Shown here piece after piece: positions 1 to 8,082 of a stretch of 64,000 nt of DNA (its first letter is position 1; each line of letters opens with the position of its first letter). The DNA is from Alcaligenes faecalis (GTDB lineage: Bacteria > Pseudomonadota > Gammaproteobacteria > Burkholderiales > Burkholderiaceae_B): the NCBI RefSeq assembly GCF_041521385.1, contig NZ_CP168006.1, forward strand, positions 2,724,295-2,788,294. Direction: 5' to 3'. Position numbers and translations under genes: made by a program. The notes beneath the pieces were generated by a model. The model ran no database searches. It worked only from the letters and a program-made list of their open reading frames with translations, and had not been told where the DNA came from.

Positions 1-2
1 AG

Positions 3-482
3 GCAGTCAGCCTGCTTGCCAAGGCAAAACGGGTTTTTGTTGCTGGGTTTCGAGCCTCTTTTGCACCGGCTTTTTCTTTTCATTATCAGTACCGTTTGTT
101 CCGACCGTCCATTGTTTTGCTGCGTGGCGAGTCAGGGACCCTGGATATGGATGTGCGGGCGTTACAAAAGGGCGATGTATTGGTTTTGTTCGGTTTTGCA
201 CCGTATTCGCAAGAAGCGGTACTGGTGCATCAGGCTGCTCGGCAGGCCGATGCACAAATTCTGGCGATTTGCGACAGCTTGCTTGCCCCTATTGCGCAGC
301 AGGCCGATGCCACATTATTGTTTGGAACCGACAGTCCGTCTTTTTTCCCTTCTTTAGTGGCTGCACAGGCGCTGGTGGAGGTGTTGCTGGAGCAGGTTCT
401 GGCCAAGGCGGGCAGTCGTGCGGTAAGCGGTATTGAGTTGCTTGAAAATCAATTGCACCAGTCCGGTGCCTACTGGAAATAG
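3..482 (+). CDS. RpiR/MurR-family transcriptional regulator, SIS domain (3' part only)
   Basis: The frame is open at the left edge of the window and ends at TAG 480-482, so only the C-terminal part is present. The visible residues begin AVSLLAKAKRVFVAGF and continue into an SIS (sugar isomerase) fold: a beta strand with a phosphosugar-loop glycine, a conserved S/A-rich helix, a second strand (KGDVLVLFGF) and a strand-helix unit before the end. In this family the SIS domain binds a phosphosugar or related effector and an N-terminal HTH_6 domain, here outside the window, binds DNA. The next gene starts six bases downstream, so the two are probably co-transcribed and the regulator may respond to a substrate or product of that hydrolase. 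The N-terminal DNA-binding half was not seen, so the family call rests on the SIS part. Confidence 0.75.
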   Translation, partial: AVSLLAKAKRVFVAGFRASFAPAFSFHYQYRLFRPSIVLLRGESGTLDMDVRALQKGDVLVLFGFAPYSQEAVLVHQAARQADAQILAICDSLLAPIAQQADATLLFGTDSPSFFPSLVAAQALVEVLLEQVLAKAGSRAVSGIELLENQLHQSGAYWK

Positions 483-487
483 ACGCA

Positions 488-1525
488 ATGGCTAAGTTGT
501 CCTATCTGGAGTTAAGTGGTGGTCCCAAAGAAATTGGCCATTCTTTGGGACGTTTCGGAGCCTCTGCAGTGCATGCTTATTTGCTGAACTCAGCAGCATG
601 GCAGGGCATCATGCAATCAAAGGGAACGGCTGTAGCCAGTCAGCTAGCCCAGTACACCGAGCGTTATTTTCCCCGAATATGGACCGAGCTTCAGGGCCTG
701 GCATTAGGTCTGGAGCTTCCCTTTGAGGATGTGTTCTTGTGGAATTGCCGTGGCGACTTGTGGGCCATGGCTCCTGATGGTTGCACGACCGTGCAAATGC
801 CTGCACAAGGGGAACCCCGCCTGGTGCATAACGAGGATGGTGATCCAGGGTTTGCCGGGTACTGCGGGGTGGCCAAATTCATCCCCGATAGCGGCATGTC
901 TTTTGTCTCCTTTCTGTATCCAGCCTCCTTGCCAGGCCACAGCTTTGCGGTGACGCAGGCAGGCCTGGCCATGACGGTCAATAATGTGCGGGCGCGTCAC
1001 GTGGCCCCAGGCGTGCCGCGCATGGTTCTGACCCGTGCCATGCTCGATCAGCCCGGTCTGGATCAGGCGGTGGGTATCCTGCAGGATCATCCTCGTTCCG
1101 GCGCTTTTCATTTGAGTCTGGCGCAGCGTGGGGATCCGCGCTTGCTGAGTGTGGAGTTCAGTGCTCAGGCCGTGTCCGTGCAAACGATTGAGCAAAATCA
1201 TCTGCACGCCAATCATGCGGTACATCCGTCCATGCAAGGCTTTGAACAGCGTATTACCCGTTCGTCCGAGCTGCGGCAGGAGCGTGGGGAGCAATTGTTG
1301 GCACAAGCAGGTGCTGCGCTTGATCCTTTGACGATCCTGGCGGATCAGCACCATGCGGAATTTCCGATCTGGCGCTGTGACCCGAAGGACAGTGACGCGG
1401 AAAACACCCTGGCAACTGTGGATATTCAGGTGGGTAGCCAGTCCTTGAAGTGGCAGGTCTACGAAGACCCCACGGACGAGCCTGTGCTGAAATTTGCGGA
1501 TACCACTCGCATTGATCTAGCCTGA
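488..1525 (+). CDS. C45-family autoproteolytic acyltransferase/hydrolase (isopenicillin N acyltransferase-like)
   Basis: The 345-residue protein has the layout of C45 peptidases, Ntn-hydrolases that cut themselves to expose an N-terminal cysteine. The motif DGCTTV places the candidate nucleophile at Cys99. It is followed by HNEDGDPG, a typical oxyanion and substrate-binding segment, and by GLAMTVNNV. The N-terminal block GGPKEIGHSLGRFGA matches the start of the small subunit before cleavage. Family members cleave or form amide bonds on small acylated molecules; the substrate here cannot be read from sequence. It lies 5 bases after the SIS regulator and no strong ribosome-binding site is visible, so translation may be coupled. 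A perfect hairpin follows the stop codon. Confidence 0.75.
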   Translation: MAKLSYLELSGGPKEIGHSLGRFGASAVHAYLLNSAAWQGIMQSKGTAVASQLAQYTERYFPRIWTELQGLALGLELPFEDVFLWNCRGDLWAMAPDGCTTVQMPAQGEPRLVHNEDGDPGFAGYCGVAKFIPDSGMSFVSFLYPASLPGHSFAVTQAGLAMTVNNVRARHVAPGVPRMVLTRAMLDQPGLDQAVGILQDHPRSGAFHLSLAQRGDPRLLSVEFSAQAVSVQTIEQNHLHANHAVHPSMQGFEQRITRSSELRQERGEQLLAQAGAALDPLTILADQHHAEFPIWRCDPKDSDAENTLATVDIQVGSQSLKWQVYEDPTDEPVLKFADTTRIDLA

Positions 1526-1530
1526 AAAGG

Positions 1531-1562
1531 AATAGGGCCCTGCTAATGCAGGGCCCTATTCT
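1531..1562. terminator. Bidirectional intrinsic terminator-like hairpin
   Basis: A perfect 13-base-pair inverted repeat (1531-1543 and 1548-1560) with the four-base loop TAAT lies between two converging genes. The T-rich tail on the plus strand is short (TTCTTATA), so termination of the C45 gene is likely but not certain. It can also serve the minus-strand adenosyltransferase that ends at 1605. Confidence 0.7.
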
Positions 1563-1565
1563 TAT

Positions 1566-1595
1566 AGTCGCAGTCGCAGTCGCAGTCGCAGCCGC
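1566..1595. repeat. Short tandem hexamer repeat (AGTCGC x4 plus one variant)
   Basis: Four exact copies of AGTCGC are followed by AGCCGC in the spacer between the terminator hairpin and the end of the adenosyltransferase gene. It is non-coding on both strands as annotated and is a likely site of slippage variation. Confidence 0.8.
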
Positions 1596-1604
1596 GATGG
1601 GGCG

Positions 1605-2168
1605 TTAGTCCTGGTCAGGCGCGTTGCGCTTGGGCGTCCACAGTACGTCAGAGCGGCCTGCATGACGGTTCAAGGTACGTGCCAATATAAACAGCAAATC
1701 CGACAGGCGGTTCAGGTACAAGCGCGGACCGTCCTGTGGCAATGCCTCGGAGGGCACAGCAATAACACTACGCTCCGCACGACGCGCCACACAGCGCAGC
1801 ACATGCGCTTGCGCCGCTGCCGGGCTGCCGCCCGGCAAAATGAACTCTTGGAGTATGCCCAAAGGCTCGTTGTAGTGGCGAATCGCCTGATCCAGACGCT
1901 CTACATGGGCACTGCCTATGACCTGATGGCCAGGAATGCACAGTTCAGCTCCCATATCGAACAAGTCGTGCTGGATGTCGGACAGCAAGGTATCAATATC
2001 TTCTGGCAGGGTCATGCTGCGCAAGACACCGATATGACTGTTCAATTCATCCACATCTCCCAGGGCATGGATCAGGGGAGCGGTTTTGGGCAGGCGGCTG
2101 CCGTCACCCAGGCCCGTGGTGCCGTCGTCGCCAGTGCGTGTGCTGATAATGGAAAGTCGTGTGGACAT
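1605..2168 (-). CDS. Cob(I)yrinic acid a,c-diamide / cobalamin adenosyltransferase, PduO type
   Basis: The 187-residue protein carries the hallmarks of PduO-type ATP:cob(I)alamin adenosyltransferases: the N-terminal ATP-binding segment STRTGDDGTTGLGDG (residues about 9-23), the central block DVDELNSHIGVLR, and the C-terminal helix RLYLNRLSDLLFILAR with the Arg and Asp/Asn residues that shape the active site. It transfers the adenosyl group of ATP to reduced cobalamin to make coenzyme B12, needed by adenosylcobalamin enzymes such as methylmalonyl-CoA mutase. No cobalamin biosynthesis genes are nearby, so it probably works in salvage. The GNAT gene ends 10 bases upstream on the same strand and the two are probably co-transcribed. 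Confidence 0.9.
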   Translation of the reverse strand: MSTRLSIISTRTGDDGTTGLGDGSRLPKTAPLIHALGDVDELNSHIGVLRSMTLPEDIDTLLSDIQHDLFDMGAELCIPGHQVIGSAHVERLDQAIRHYNEPLGILQEFILPGGSPAAAQAHVLRCVARRAERSVIAVPSEALPQDGPRLYLNRLSDLLFILARTLNRHAGRSDVLWTPKRNAPDQD

Positions 2169-2177
2169 GATGGAGCT

Positions 2178-2702
2178 TTATATTTCAGCAGGAATAGGAG
2201 TGCCTTGGGCCAGGTTGAGCAAGGCCTCGCCCGTGACGCGCACCACGCGCCAGTCATCCAGAACCTGAGCGCCTTGATGTTTGTAGAAATCGATGGCGTT
2301 CTGGTTCCAGTCCAGTACCACCCACTCCAGGCGGCCACAGCCCTGGGCAACAGCCAACTGAGCCAGATGGCGCAGGGCAGCCGCACCCAGTCCGTGTTTG
2401 CGATGGGCGGGGTCGATATACAAATCCTCCAGATAGATGCCGCGGCGATCCAGAAAGCTGGAGTAGTTGTAAAACCACATAATGTAAGAAATTGGTGTGT
2501 CGGGCTGGTCTTCCGGCGTGATCACCAGGCAGTAGGCGCTAGGCTCATCGGAGAAGAAGCTGTTGCGTAGCGACTCGGCGTTCGCCTTGAAAATATGCTC
2601 CAGTTTTTCAAAGGCGGCCATATCGCGCATCAGGCCCAAAATGGCCGGAATATCTGCGGGGGTGGCTGGACGCAGCACATACCCTTTAATAAATTCACTC
2701 AT
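2178..2702 (-). CDS. GNAT-family N-acetyltransferase, diamine acetyltransferase-like
   Basis: The 174-residue protein is a single GNAT domain. It starts with LRPATPADIPAILGLMRDMA, has the central strand pair YIMWFYNYSSFLDRRGIYLEDLYI typical of the spermidine/spermine and thialysine acetyltransferase branch, then the acetyl-CoA-binding loop HRKHGLGAAALRHLA (a variant of the R/Q-x-x-G-x-G/A signature), and a C-terminal WNQNAIDFYKHQGA segment. It transfers an acetyl group from acetyl-CoA to an amine; a polyamine or diamine is the best guess for substrate, by similarity only. It is the first gene of a short minus-strand unit with the adenosyltransferase. Confidence 0.85.
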   Translation of the reverse strand: MSEFIKGYVLRPATPADIPAILGLMRDMAAFEKLEHIFKANAESLRNSFFSDEPSAYCLVITPEDQPDTPISYIMWFYNYSSFLDRRGIYLEDLYIDPAHRKHGLGAAALRHLAQLAVAQGCGRLEWVVLDWNQNAIDFYKHQGAQVLDDWRVVRVTGEALLNLAQGTPIPAEI

Positions 2703-2813
2703 GCTTTTGCAAAGGTTTAGCGTTATGCTTGATCGGAAACAGACGCATCAGGCGTCCGAAAGTAGGCATTATGAGCCAATTGTGTGGCTCTGCCCAATTT
2801 GCAGGAGTGAAAA

Positions 2814-3119
2814 ATGACATGGACGAAACGAGGCGCGGCCTTGGCATTGGGGACCTTGGGTGTGGTGGCTGGCTCGGCATATGTGGTGGTTGCCCAGGCT
2901 CAGGAAGCCAGTGCGTCGGGTGAAGTGCGTCGACTGGACGCCGATGCCGGCAAAGTTACCATCAAGCATGGTGAGATCAGTGAGCTGCAGTTGCCCGCCA
3001 TGACATTGGTGTACAAGATTGATCCTGTCTTGCTGGCCAATATCAAACCGGGTGACAAGGTAAAGTTCACTGCCAAGCGTGATGGTGGTGACTACGTGGT
3101 CACCAAGATCAGCAAATAA
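2814..3119 (+). CDS. CusF-like periplasmic copper-binding protein
   Basis: The 101-residue product has a cleavable N-terminal signal (a hydrophobic stretch to about residue 28, with AQA before the mature part). The mature part has the CusF pattern: a small beta-barrel with G-E-V-x-x-L-D, KVTIKHGEI and LPAMTLVYKI, then a closing LANIKPGDKVKF segment. In E. coli CusF, a His, two Met and a Trp bind Cu(I) or Ag(I). Here His52 and Met63 are present, but the Trp before the PAMT motif and the second Met are replaced by Leu, so copper affinity may differ. A good ribosome-binding site (AGGAG) sits just before the ATG at 2814. It stands alone with its own terminator; no Cus efflux genes are nearby. Confidence 0.8.
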   Translation: MTWTKRGAALALGTLGVVAGSAYVVVAQAQEASASGEVRRLDADAGKVTIKHGEISELQLPAMTLVYKIDPVLLANIKPGDKVKFTAKRDGGDYVVTKISK

Positions 3120-3140
3120 GGCAGATTCAGCAAGTGGATA

Positions 3141-3164
3141 AAAACCGGGTTCGCCCGGTTTTTT
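3141..3164 (+). terminator. Intrinsic terminator of the CusF-like gene
   Basis: A short GC-rich stem (CCGGG 3145-3149 with CCCGG 3154-3158) closed by a TTCG tetraloop, flanked by A-rich and T-rich arms and followed by six T residues. It lies 21 bases after the stop codon. Confidence 0.9.
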
Positions 3165-3325
3165 ATGTCTTATGCAGGGGAGCCGTCAGTCTGCTCTGGT
3201 CGGCGGGATGGTTTGGTGATCTGGCGATCAGTCAGCTTGATTCATTTTGCCAAGTCAGAGCTTGTTGAAAACTTGGTGCCATCGTCTGCTTGATACGGTG
3301 TTGGTTCTTATCCGAACAAGAATGG

Positions 3326-3355
3326 AAAAAGGGGCAGATTTTTCTGCCCCTTTTT
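3326..3355 (-). terminator. Intrinsic terminator of hslVU
   Basis: A perfect 13-base-pair stem (3326-3338 with 3343-3355) with a four-T loop; its five A/T pairs at the base give U-tracts on either strand. It lies about 45 bases beyond the end of hslU, and the rest of the 3165-3400 spacer shows no gene. Confidence 0.85.
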
Positions 3356-3400
3356 CGTGTCCGACAACAAGCGGAATAAGCCTTGAATCCAGGGCTGAAC

Positions 3401-4738
3401 TTACAGCACGTAGCGTGCCAGATCCTGGCTGGCGGCGGTTTCTTGCAATTGCTTGTTCACGTAGTCTGCATCGATGACCACGTTTTGCTCACCGTGGCTG
3501 CCAGCACTGTAGGAAAGCTCTTCCAGCAGCTTTTCCATGACGGTGTACAAGCGACGGGCACCAATGTTCTCGGTGCGTTCGTTGACATCAAAAGCCAGTT
3601 CGGCCAGACGCTGAATGCCGTCTGGACGGAAATCCAGTTTGACGTCTTCGGTTCCCAGCAAGGCCGCGTACTGCTTGGTCAGTGACGCATCTGTGGCCGA
3701 CAGAATCTGTACGAAATCCTGGGCGCTCAGCGACTCCAGTTCCACACGGATGGGGAAGCGGCCTTGTAGCTCAGGGATCAGATCGGATGGGCGGGACAGG
3801 TGGAACGCGCCCGAGGCAATAAACAGGATGTGATCAGTACGCACCACACCGTATTTGGTGGTGACGCTGGTGCCTTCTACCAAAGGCAGTAGGTCGCGCT
3901 GCACACCTTGGCGGGACACATCGCCGCCGCTGCCCTGGCTTTCGCCACGCGCAGTGATCTTGTCGATTTCGTCCAGGAATACGATGCCGTTCTGCTCGGC
4001 GTTGGCCACCGCCGCAGTGCGCAAATCGTCTTCATTGACGCGACGGGCCGCTTCTTCCTCGGTCAGTTGCTTGAAGGCTTCCTTGACCGTCAGCTTGCGA
4101 GCCTTGGTTTTTTCCTGGCCCAGACCGGAGAACATGCCGCGCAATTGCTCGGTCATCTCTTCCATGCCGGGAGGTGCCATGATTTCCATGCGAGGCATGG
4201 CCTGGGCCATTTCAATTTCAATCTCGGTATCGTCCAGCTTGCCTTCACGCAGGCGCTTGCGGAATACCTGGCGTGCCGAGTTGTCCTCACGCTGGGGCTG
4301 ACCGTGTGCATCGCGCGAGGGCGGCACCAGCACGTCCAGAATGCGGTCTTCAGCGGCTTCCTCGGCCTGGGTGCGCACACGGCGCATTTCGACTTCGCGG
4401 GTTTGTTTGACCGAAATATCCACCAGATCGCGGATGATGGTTTCAACGTCGCGGCCCACATAGCCCACTTCCGTGAACTTGGTGGCCTCGACTTTGATGA
4501 AAGGCGCATTGGCCAGCTTGGCCAGACGGCGGGCGATTTCGGTTTTACCCACGCCAGTGGGGCCGATCATCAGAATGTTTTTGGGGACGATTTCACTGCG
4601 CAGGGGCTCGGCAACCTGCTGGCGGCGCCAGCGATTGCGCAGGGCCACGGCGACAGAACGCTTGGCCTTGCCCTGGCCAACGATATGCTTGTCCAGTTCG
4701 GAGACGATTTCTCCGGGAGTCATATTAGGTGTAGACAT
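3401..4738 (-). CDS. hslU: HslU, ATPase/unfoldase subunit of the HslVU (ClpYQ) protease
   Basis: The protein of 445 residues matches the usual HslU length (443 in E. coli). It begins [22 protein letters not shown], has the Walker A loop [15 protein letters not shown], the Walker B and sensor region [10 protein letters not shown], the arginine-finger region [11 protein letters not shown], and ends in DLARYVL, the C-terminal tail that docks into HslV. HslU hexamers unfold proteins and feed them to the HslV chamber. The start at 4738 was chosen because the 20 codons above it have no HslU similarity and would run into hslV. It follows hslV by 17 bases and is co-transcribed with it. Confidence 0.97.
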   Translation of the reverse strand: MSTPNMTPGEIVSELDKHIVGQGKAKRSVAVALRNRWRRQQVAEPLRSEIVPKNILMIGPTGVGKTEIARRLAKLANAPFIKVEATKFTEVGYVGRDVETIIRDLVDISVKQTREVEMRRVRTQAEEAAEDRILDVLVPPSRDAHGQPQREDNSARQVFRKRLREGKLDDTEIEIEMAQAMPRMEIMAPPGMEEMTEQLRGMFSGLGQEKTKARKLTVKEAFKQLTEEEAARRVNEDDLRTAAVANAEQNGIVFLDEIDKITARGESQGSGGDVSRQGVQRDLLPLVEGTSVTTKYGVVRTDHILFIASGAFHLSRPSDLIPELQGRFPIRVELESLSAQDFVQILSATDASLTKQYAALLGTEDVKLDFRPDGIQRLAELAFDVNERTENIGARRLYTVMEKLLEELSYSAGSHGEQNVVIDADYVNKQLQETAASQDLARYVL

Positions 4739-4755
4739 GGTGGGGTATCCGGCTG

Positions 4756-5289
4756 TCAGAGTGTTTCGACGATATGGTTCTGGTTGGTGTAGATGCACAG
4801 GTCACCTGCGATCTCCAGAGACTTTTTAACGATGTCGGCAGGAGCCATATCGGTGTTTTGCAGCAACGCGAGTGCTGCAGATTGTGCATAGGAGCCACCC
4901 GAGCCAATGGCAGCCAGGCCATGTTCGGGTTCAAGCACATCGCCATTGCCGGTCAGCACCAGCGTGTGTTCCTTGTCCGCCACCAGCAGCATGGCTTCCA
5001 GGCGGCGCAGAACGCGGTCGGTACGCCAGTCGCGCGTCAGCTCGACGGCAGCGCGCAGCAAGTTGCCCTGGTGCTTTTCCAGCTTCGCTTCAAAGCGTTC
5101 TTGCAAGGTGAATGCGTCGGCCGTCGCACCGGCAAAGCCGGCCAGGATGCTGTCGTTGTACAAACGGCGAATCTTGCGGGCCGTGCCCTTGATGACAACA
5201 TTGCCCAGGGTGACCTGACCATCGCCGCCAATGGCGACTTGATCTCCGCGGCGTACACAGACAATAGTAGTGGCGTGAAATTGTTCCAT
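4756..5289 (-). CDS. hslV: HslV, peptidase subunit of the HslVU protease
   Basis: The 177-residue protein begins [15 protein letters not shown]; the six leading residues are expected to be removed so that Thr7 becomes the catalytic N-terminal threonine of this proteasome-like enzyme. The blocks [30 protein letters not shown] and [16 protein letters not shown] are standard HslV. A strong ribosome-binding site (GGAAGGA) precedes the ATG. It forms the proteolytic dodecamer opened by HslU, encoded just downstream. In other bacteria this operon is heat-shock controlled; no sigma-32 promoter could be assigned with confidence in the 240-base spacer upstream. Confidence 0.97.
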   Translation of the reverse strand: MEQFHATTIVCVRRGDQVAIGGDGQVTLGNVVIKGTARKIRRLYNDSILAGFAGATADAFTLQERFEAKLEKHQGNLLRAAVELTRDWRTDRVLRRLEAMLLVADKEHTLVLTGNGDVLEPEHGLAAIGSGGSYAQSAALALLQNTDMAPADIVKKSLEIAGDLCIYTNQNHIVETL

Positions 5290-5473
5290 GATTTCCTTCC
5301 TTTAAGGTACCCATTTGGGGGCCCGGCGGGAAATTTCAAGGATCAATGTGCAGGCCTGTAAATTTGCTGATGTAGATGGTCTAGCCGAACAGTTTTTGTT
5401 TGCGGGCAACGTTTTTAGCCGGATGGAGTTAGGGCTGGTTTGTTATGAAGCGACTCGTGGTCCAGTAAGTAAA

Positions 5474-5510
5474 AAACCCTCCCATTGCCTATTTGCTTAT
5501 GGGAGGGTTT
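5474..5510 (-). terminator. Intrinsic terminator of dksA
   Basis: AAACCCTCCCAT (5474-5485) pairs with ATGGGAGGGTTT (5499-5510), a 12-base-pair stem with a 13-base loop. The A run at 5471-5476 gives the U-tract on the minus strand, so it ends dksA transcription 25 bases after its stop. The rest of the spacer up to hslV (to 5289) shows no gene. Confidence 0.85.
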
Positions 5511-5534
5511 GACGTACTTCAAACGCTGGTGGTT

Positions 5535-5972
5535 TTAATCCCCAAACATTTTTTGACGCTTCTCACGACGTTCCTGTGCTTCCAAAGACAGGTTGGCCGT
5601 GGGACGTGCCAGCAAACGGGGCAGGCCGATGGGTTCGCCTGTTTCCTCACACCAGCCGTATTCGCCCGAATCGATCAGGGCGATGGACTGTTGCACTTTC
5701 TTGAGCAGTTTGCGTTCGCGATCACGGGTACGCAGCTCCAGAGCGTGCTCTTCTTCGATCGTGGCACGGTCAGCCGGGTCAGGAACGAACTGGGTTTCAC
5801 GCAGGTTTTCCGTTGTAGCGCCCGCGTTGGCCAGAATGTCTTGCTCTAGCTGGCGCAAGCGATGCTTGAAAAACTCCAGCTGGGCGGCGTTCATGTAGTC
5901 TGACTCAGGCATCGCCAAAAGCTCCTGCTCGGTCAGCAGGGTTGTAGTACTGTCATGTGACTTAGTTGCCAT
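5535..5972 (-). CDS. dksA: DksA, RNA polymerase-binding transcription factor
   Basis: The 145-residue protein has the DksA coiled coil with the tip motif DPADRA (Asp65, Asp68, Ala70), which enters the RNA polymerase secondary channel and acts with ppGpp in the stringent response. The following globular part, YGWCEETGEPIGLPRLLARP then LSLEAQERRE, corresponds to the zinc finger, but only Cys108 of the four zinc cysteines is kept. This is the form common in betaproteobacteria, so it is unlikely to be damaged; it should bind zinc weakly or not at all. It lies between hslVU and the zinc-homeostasis genes and ends in its own terminator. Confidence 0.95.
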   Translation of the reverse strand: MATKSHDSTTTLLTEQELLAMPESDYMNAAQLEFFKHRLRQLEQDILANAGATTENLRETQFVPDPADRATIEEEHALELRTRDRERKLLKKVQQSIALIDSGEYGWCEETGEPIGLPRLLARPTANLSLEAQERREKRQKMFGD

Positions 5973-6054
5973 GATGCTTACCTCTTGTTGACGTCTGGGA
6001 GCCTGTAACTGTCGTCACGCGCAATCGCTCCGCATTTACTGAATAATTATTAAT

Positions 6055-7155
6055 TCAAACCAGGCAATTCTCCAGGCCCTGGGTGAATATGTCTTGTGGC
6101 AATTTGCGGCCAATAAAGACCAGCTTGGTGCCTTTTTTATCTTTGGCCAGCCAGGCACTGCCAGGCTCGGCGCTCATCATCATGTGTACGCCTTGAAAGA
6201 GCATACGGCGATTGATGCCCTTCAGATACAAAATGCCTTTGTAGCGCATCAGATCTGGTCCAAATACCTGGACAATGCCTGACAGAAAGTCTTCCAACCG
6301 TTCGGGGTCGAAAGGACGGTCCGAGCGGAATACGAAAGCTCCGATTTCGTCATTGTGAGCGGCGTGCTCGTGGTGATGATGGTGGTGATCGTGTCCGCAA
6401 CCCGGACCACAATCGCCGTCATCGCCATGGGCATGATCGTGGTGGTGATCATGGCCGTCTGCCGCATCGGGGTGTTGCTCTGCCAGAAATTGTGGGTCAA
6501 TGTCCAGAATGGAATTCAGGTTGAAACCACTGACTTCCAGCAAATCCTTGATGTCGGTTTCACCAAAGTGAACCGGCGTAATGGTGGCTCGCGGGTTGAT
6601 GCGGATCAGGCGGGCACGCAGGGCCTCGTAATCTACATCGTTGACCAGATCTTTTTTGGAGATCAGCAAGCGGTCCGCAAAACCAACCTGTTTTTGGGCT
6701 TCTTCTTGTTGGTCCAGTGTAGCCATGCCATGTTTGGCATCCACGACGGTAATGACCGCATCCAGCCGATAGTAGTCGGCAATATCATCGTCCATGAAAA
6801 AGGTCTGGCAGACCGGGCCGGGGTTAGCCATGCCGGTGGTCTCGATGATGACGCGCTCGAACTTCAGTTCGCCTGCCTGACGGCGAACGCGCAAATCATT
6901 CAGGGTGCGCATCAGGTCGCCGCGCACGGTGCAGCATACACAACCGTTGCTCAGTTCGACGATTTCTTCCTGGGAGTCTTGCACCAACAATTCATTGTCG
7001 ATGCCTTCAGGCCCGAACTCGTTTTCGATGACGGCAATGCGTCGACCGTGATATTCGCTCAGGATGCGCTTGAGCAGCGTGGTTTTACCAGCGCCCAGAA
7101 AACCAGTCAGCACAGTGACTGGAACCATGTTGTTCAGATCTGATGCCGCGTTCAT
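6055..7155 (-). CDS. COG0523-family (CobW-like) metal-chaperone GTPase
   Basis: The 366-residue protein has the G3E GTPase layout: Walker A GFLGAGKTT (about residues 18-26), the metal-site motif GCVCC (71-75), IIETTGMANP, and the base-recognition motif SKKD (167-170). A His-rich loop with runs of HDHHHDH and six His in a row (about 234-267) precedes the CobW C-terminal domain. Such proteins hydrolyse GTP to deliver zinc or another metal to client enzymes. The start at 7155 was preferred over upstream codons because GAGG lies 7 bases before it and the extra 26 codons look non-coding. It sits 200 bases downstream of zur on the same strand, which supports a zinc role. Confidence 0.9.
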   Translation of the reverse strand: MNAASDLNNMVPVTVLTGFLGAGKTTLLKRILSEYHGRRIAVIENEFGPEGIDNELLVQDSQEEIVELSNGCVCCTVRGDLMRTLNDLRVRRQAGELKFERVIIETTGMANPGPVCQTFFMDDDIADYYRLDAVITVVDAKHGMATLDQQEEAQKQVGFADRLLISKKDLVNDVDYEALRARLIRINPRATITPVHFGETDIKDLLEVSGFNLNSILDIDPQFLAEQHPDAADGHDHHHDHAHGDDGDCGPGCGHDHHHHHHEHAAHNDEIGAFVFRSDRPFDPERLEDFLSGIVQVFGPDLMRYKGILYLKGINRRMLFQGVHMMMSAEPGSAWLAKDKKGTKLVFIGRKLPQDIFTQGLENCLV

Positions 7156-7354
7156 AAACATGCCTCGCAGTGGCGGGCGAAAGGTACAAGGCACGGCACC
7201 AGCCGCGGCTTCCTGCACCCATCTGCTCCGCACGAAAACAACGTGCGATTACATCACAGCCTTGCCTGTTGGGCAAACGGTGATCTGTAAAAATTCACAG
7301 AGGTTTGCCAATAGATCGGGGAATATATACCGATTGGCGGCAAAATACCATGTT

Positions 7355-7846
7355 TTAGGGGGCAGATAAGGGTTTTCGCTCGTTTTTAGCGGCAACGCAA
7401 CGTTGGCACAGGCCGCGCAACTCGGTCTCGTGGCCGGACAGGGCAAAGCCTGCTCCGCGTACACAGTCCGCCAGCCTTTGGCTTAAGTCTGGAGCGCACA
7501 GTTCCACCACGGTACCGCACTGGGTGCAGACGATCAGCAAGTCGTGGGGGTGGCCACCGGCATCTACACAGGCGGTCCAGGCATTGACGGCATCCAGCCG
7601 GTGAATCAGACCTTCTTCCGTCAGAAAGTCCAGGGCGCGGTAAACGGTAGGGGGTTTGGCGCCGGGTTGAAACTCGCGAACCAGATCCAGTAGTTCGTAG
7701 GCGCGCAAGCTGCGTTGGGCCTGAATCAGGATTTCCAGTACCTGACGGCGAATTGAAGTCAGCCGTTTACCGCGTTCCAGGCAAAGCTGTTCAGCGGTCG
7801 CAAGCTGATCTTCAATAGCGTTGGGCGTAAGAATATGTACAGGCAT
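7355..7846 (-). CDS. zur: Zur, Fur-family zinc uptake regulator
   Basis: The 163-residue protein has the Fur-family winged helix (RLTSIRRQVLEILIQAQRSLRAYELL, then PPTVYRALDFLTEEGLIHRL) and a C-terminal dimerisation domain with two CxxC motifs (CTQC and CQRC) that hold the structural zinc. The GGHPHDLLIVCTQCG block with its paired His residues is typical of Zur. Placement directly opposite znuCBA, with a palindromic Zur box between them, supports Zur over Fur. With zinc bound it should repress znuCBA and probably its own gene. The ATG at 7846 begins MPVHILTPN and has the box 23 bases upstream. Confidence 0.93.
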   Translation of the reverse strand: MPVHILTPNAIEDQLATAEQLCLERGKRLTSIRRQVLEILIQAQRSLRAYELLDLVREFQPGAKPPTVYRALDFLTEEGLIHRLDAVNAWTACVDAGGHPHDLLIVCTQCGTVVELCAPDLSQRLADCVRGAGFALSGHETELRGLCQRCVAAKNERKPLSAP

Positions 7847-7866
7847 GGCGCTTGATGGAATGTTTG

Positions 7867-7882
7867 TTATGTTATAACATCT
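7867..7882. promoter_or_regulatory. Zur box in the zur-znuCBA divergent control region
   Basis: The perfect 12-base palindrome ATGTTATAACAT (7869-7880) matches the core of the known Zur operator consensus (GAAATGTTATAnTATAACATTTC). It lies 23 bases upstream of zur and 49 bases before the first plus-strand reading frame, so one bound dimer could control both directions. Confidence 0.8.
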
Positions 7883-7928
7883 TTGGAAAAAAATGAAATT
7901 CCAAATCTAGCCGCATTATCCCTGTTTC

Positions 7929-8078
7929 ATGTCCTGTCCTCAATTTCCCTCGACTTTCCGCAGTCCGGCACCTCGTCGTTCGCTCTTGCTGGCCTCGGCC
8001 GGACAGCGCGTACTGGGCGCTTTGTGCGTGGCAGGAGCCCTGTGGCTACTGACTGCCTGGGCATTGGGCGCGTGGTAA
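7929..8078 (+). CDS. Possible 49-residue membrane protein in the znuCBA leader
   Basis: An ATG at 7929 opens a 49-codon frame ending in TAA at 8076-8078, four bases before the znuC start. The product has a basic, Pro/Arg-rich N-terminus and one hydrophobic segment near the C-terminus (LGALCVAGALWLLTAWALGAW). There is no clear ribosome-binding site. The stop sequence TAAGG gives a weak Shine-Dalgarno for znuC, so the frame may couple translation to znuC. I do not recognise a family. It may be a real small protein of the zinc uptake operon or only leader sequence; a regulatory role is speculation. Confidence 0.35.
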   Translation: MSCPQFPSTFRSPAPRRSLLLASAGQRVLGALCVAGALWLLTAWALGAW

Positions 8079-8082
8079 GGGC

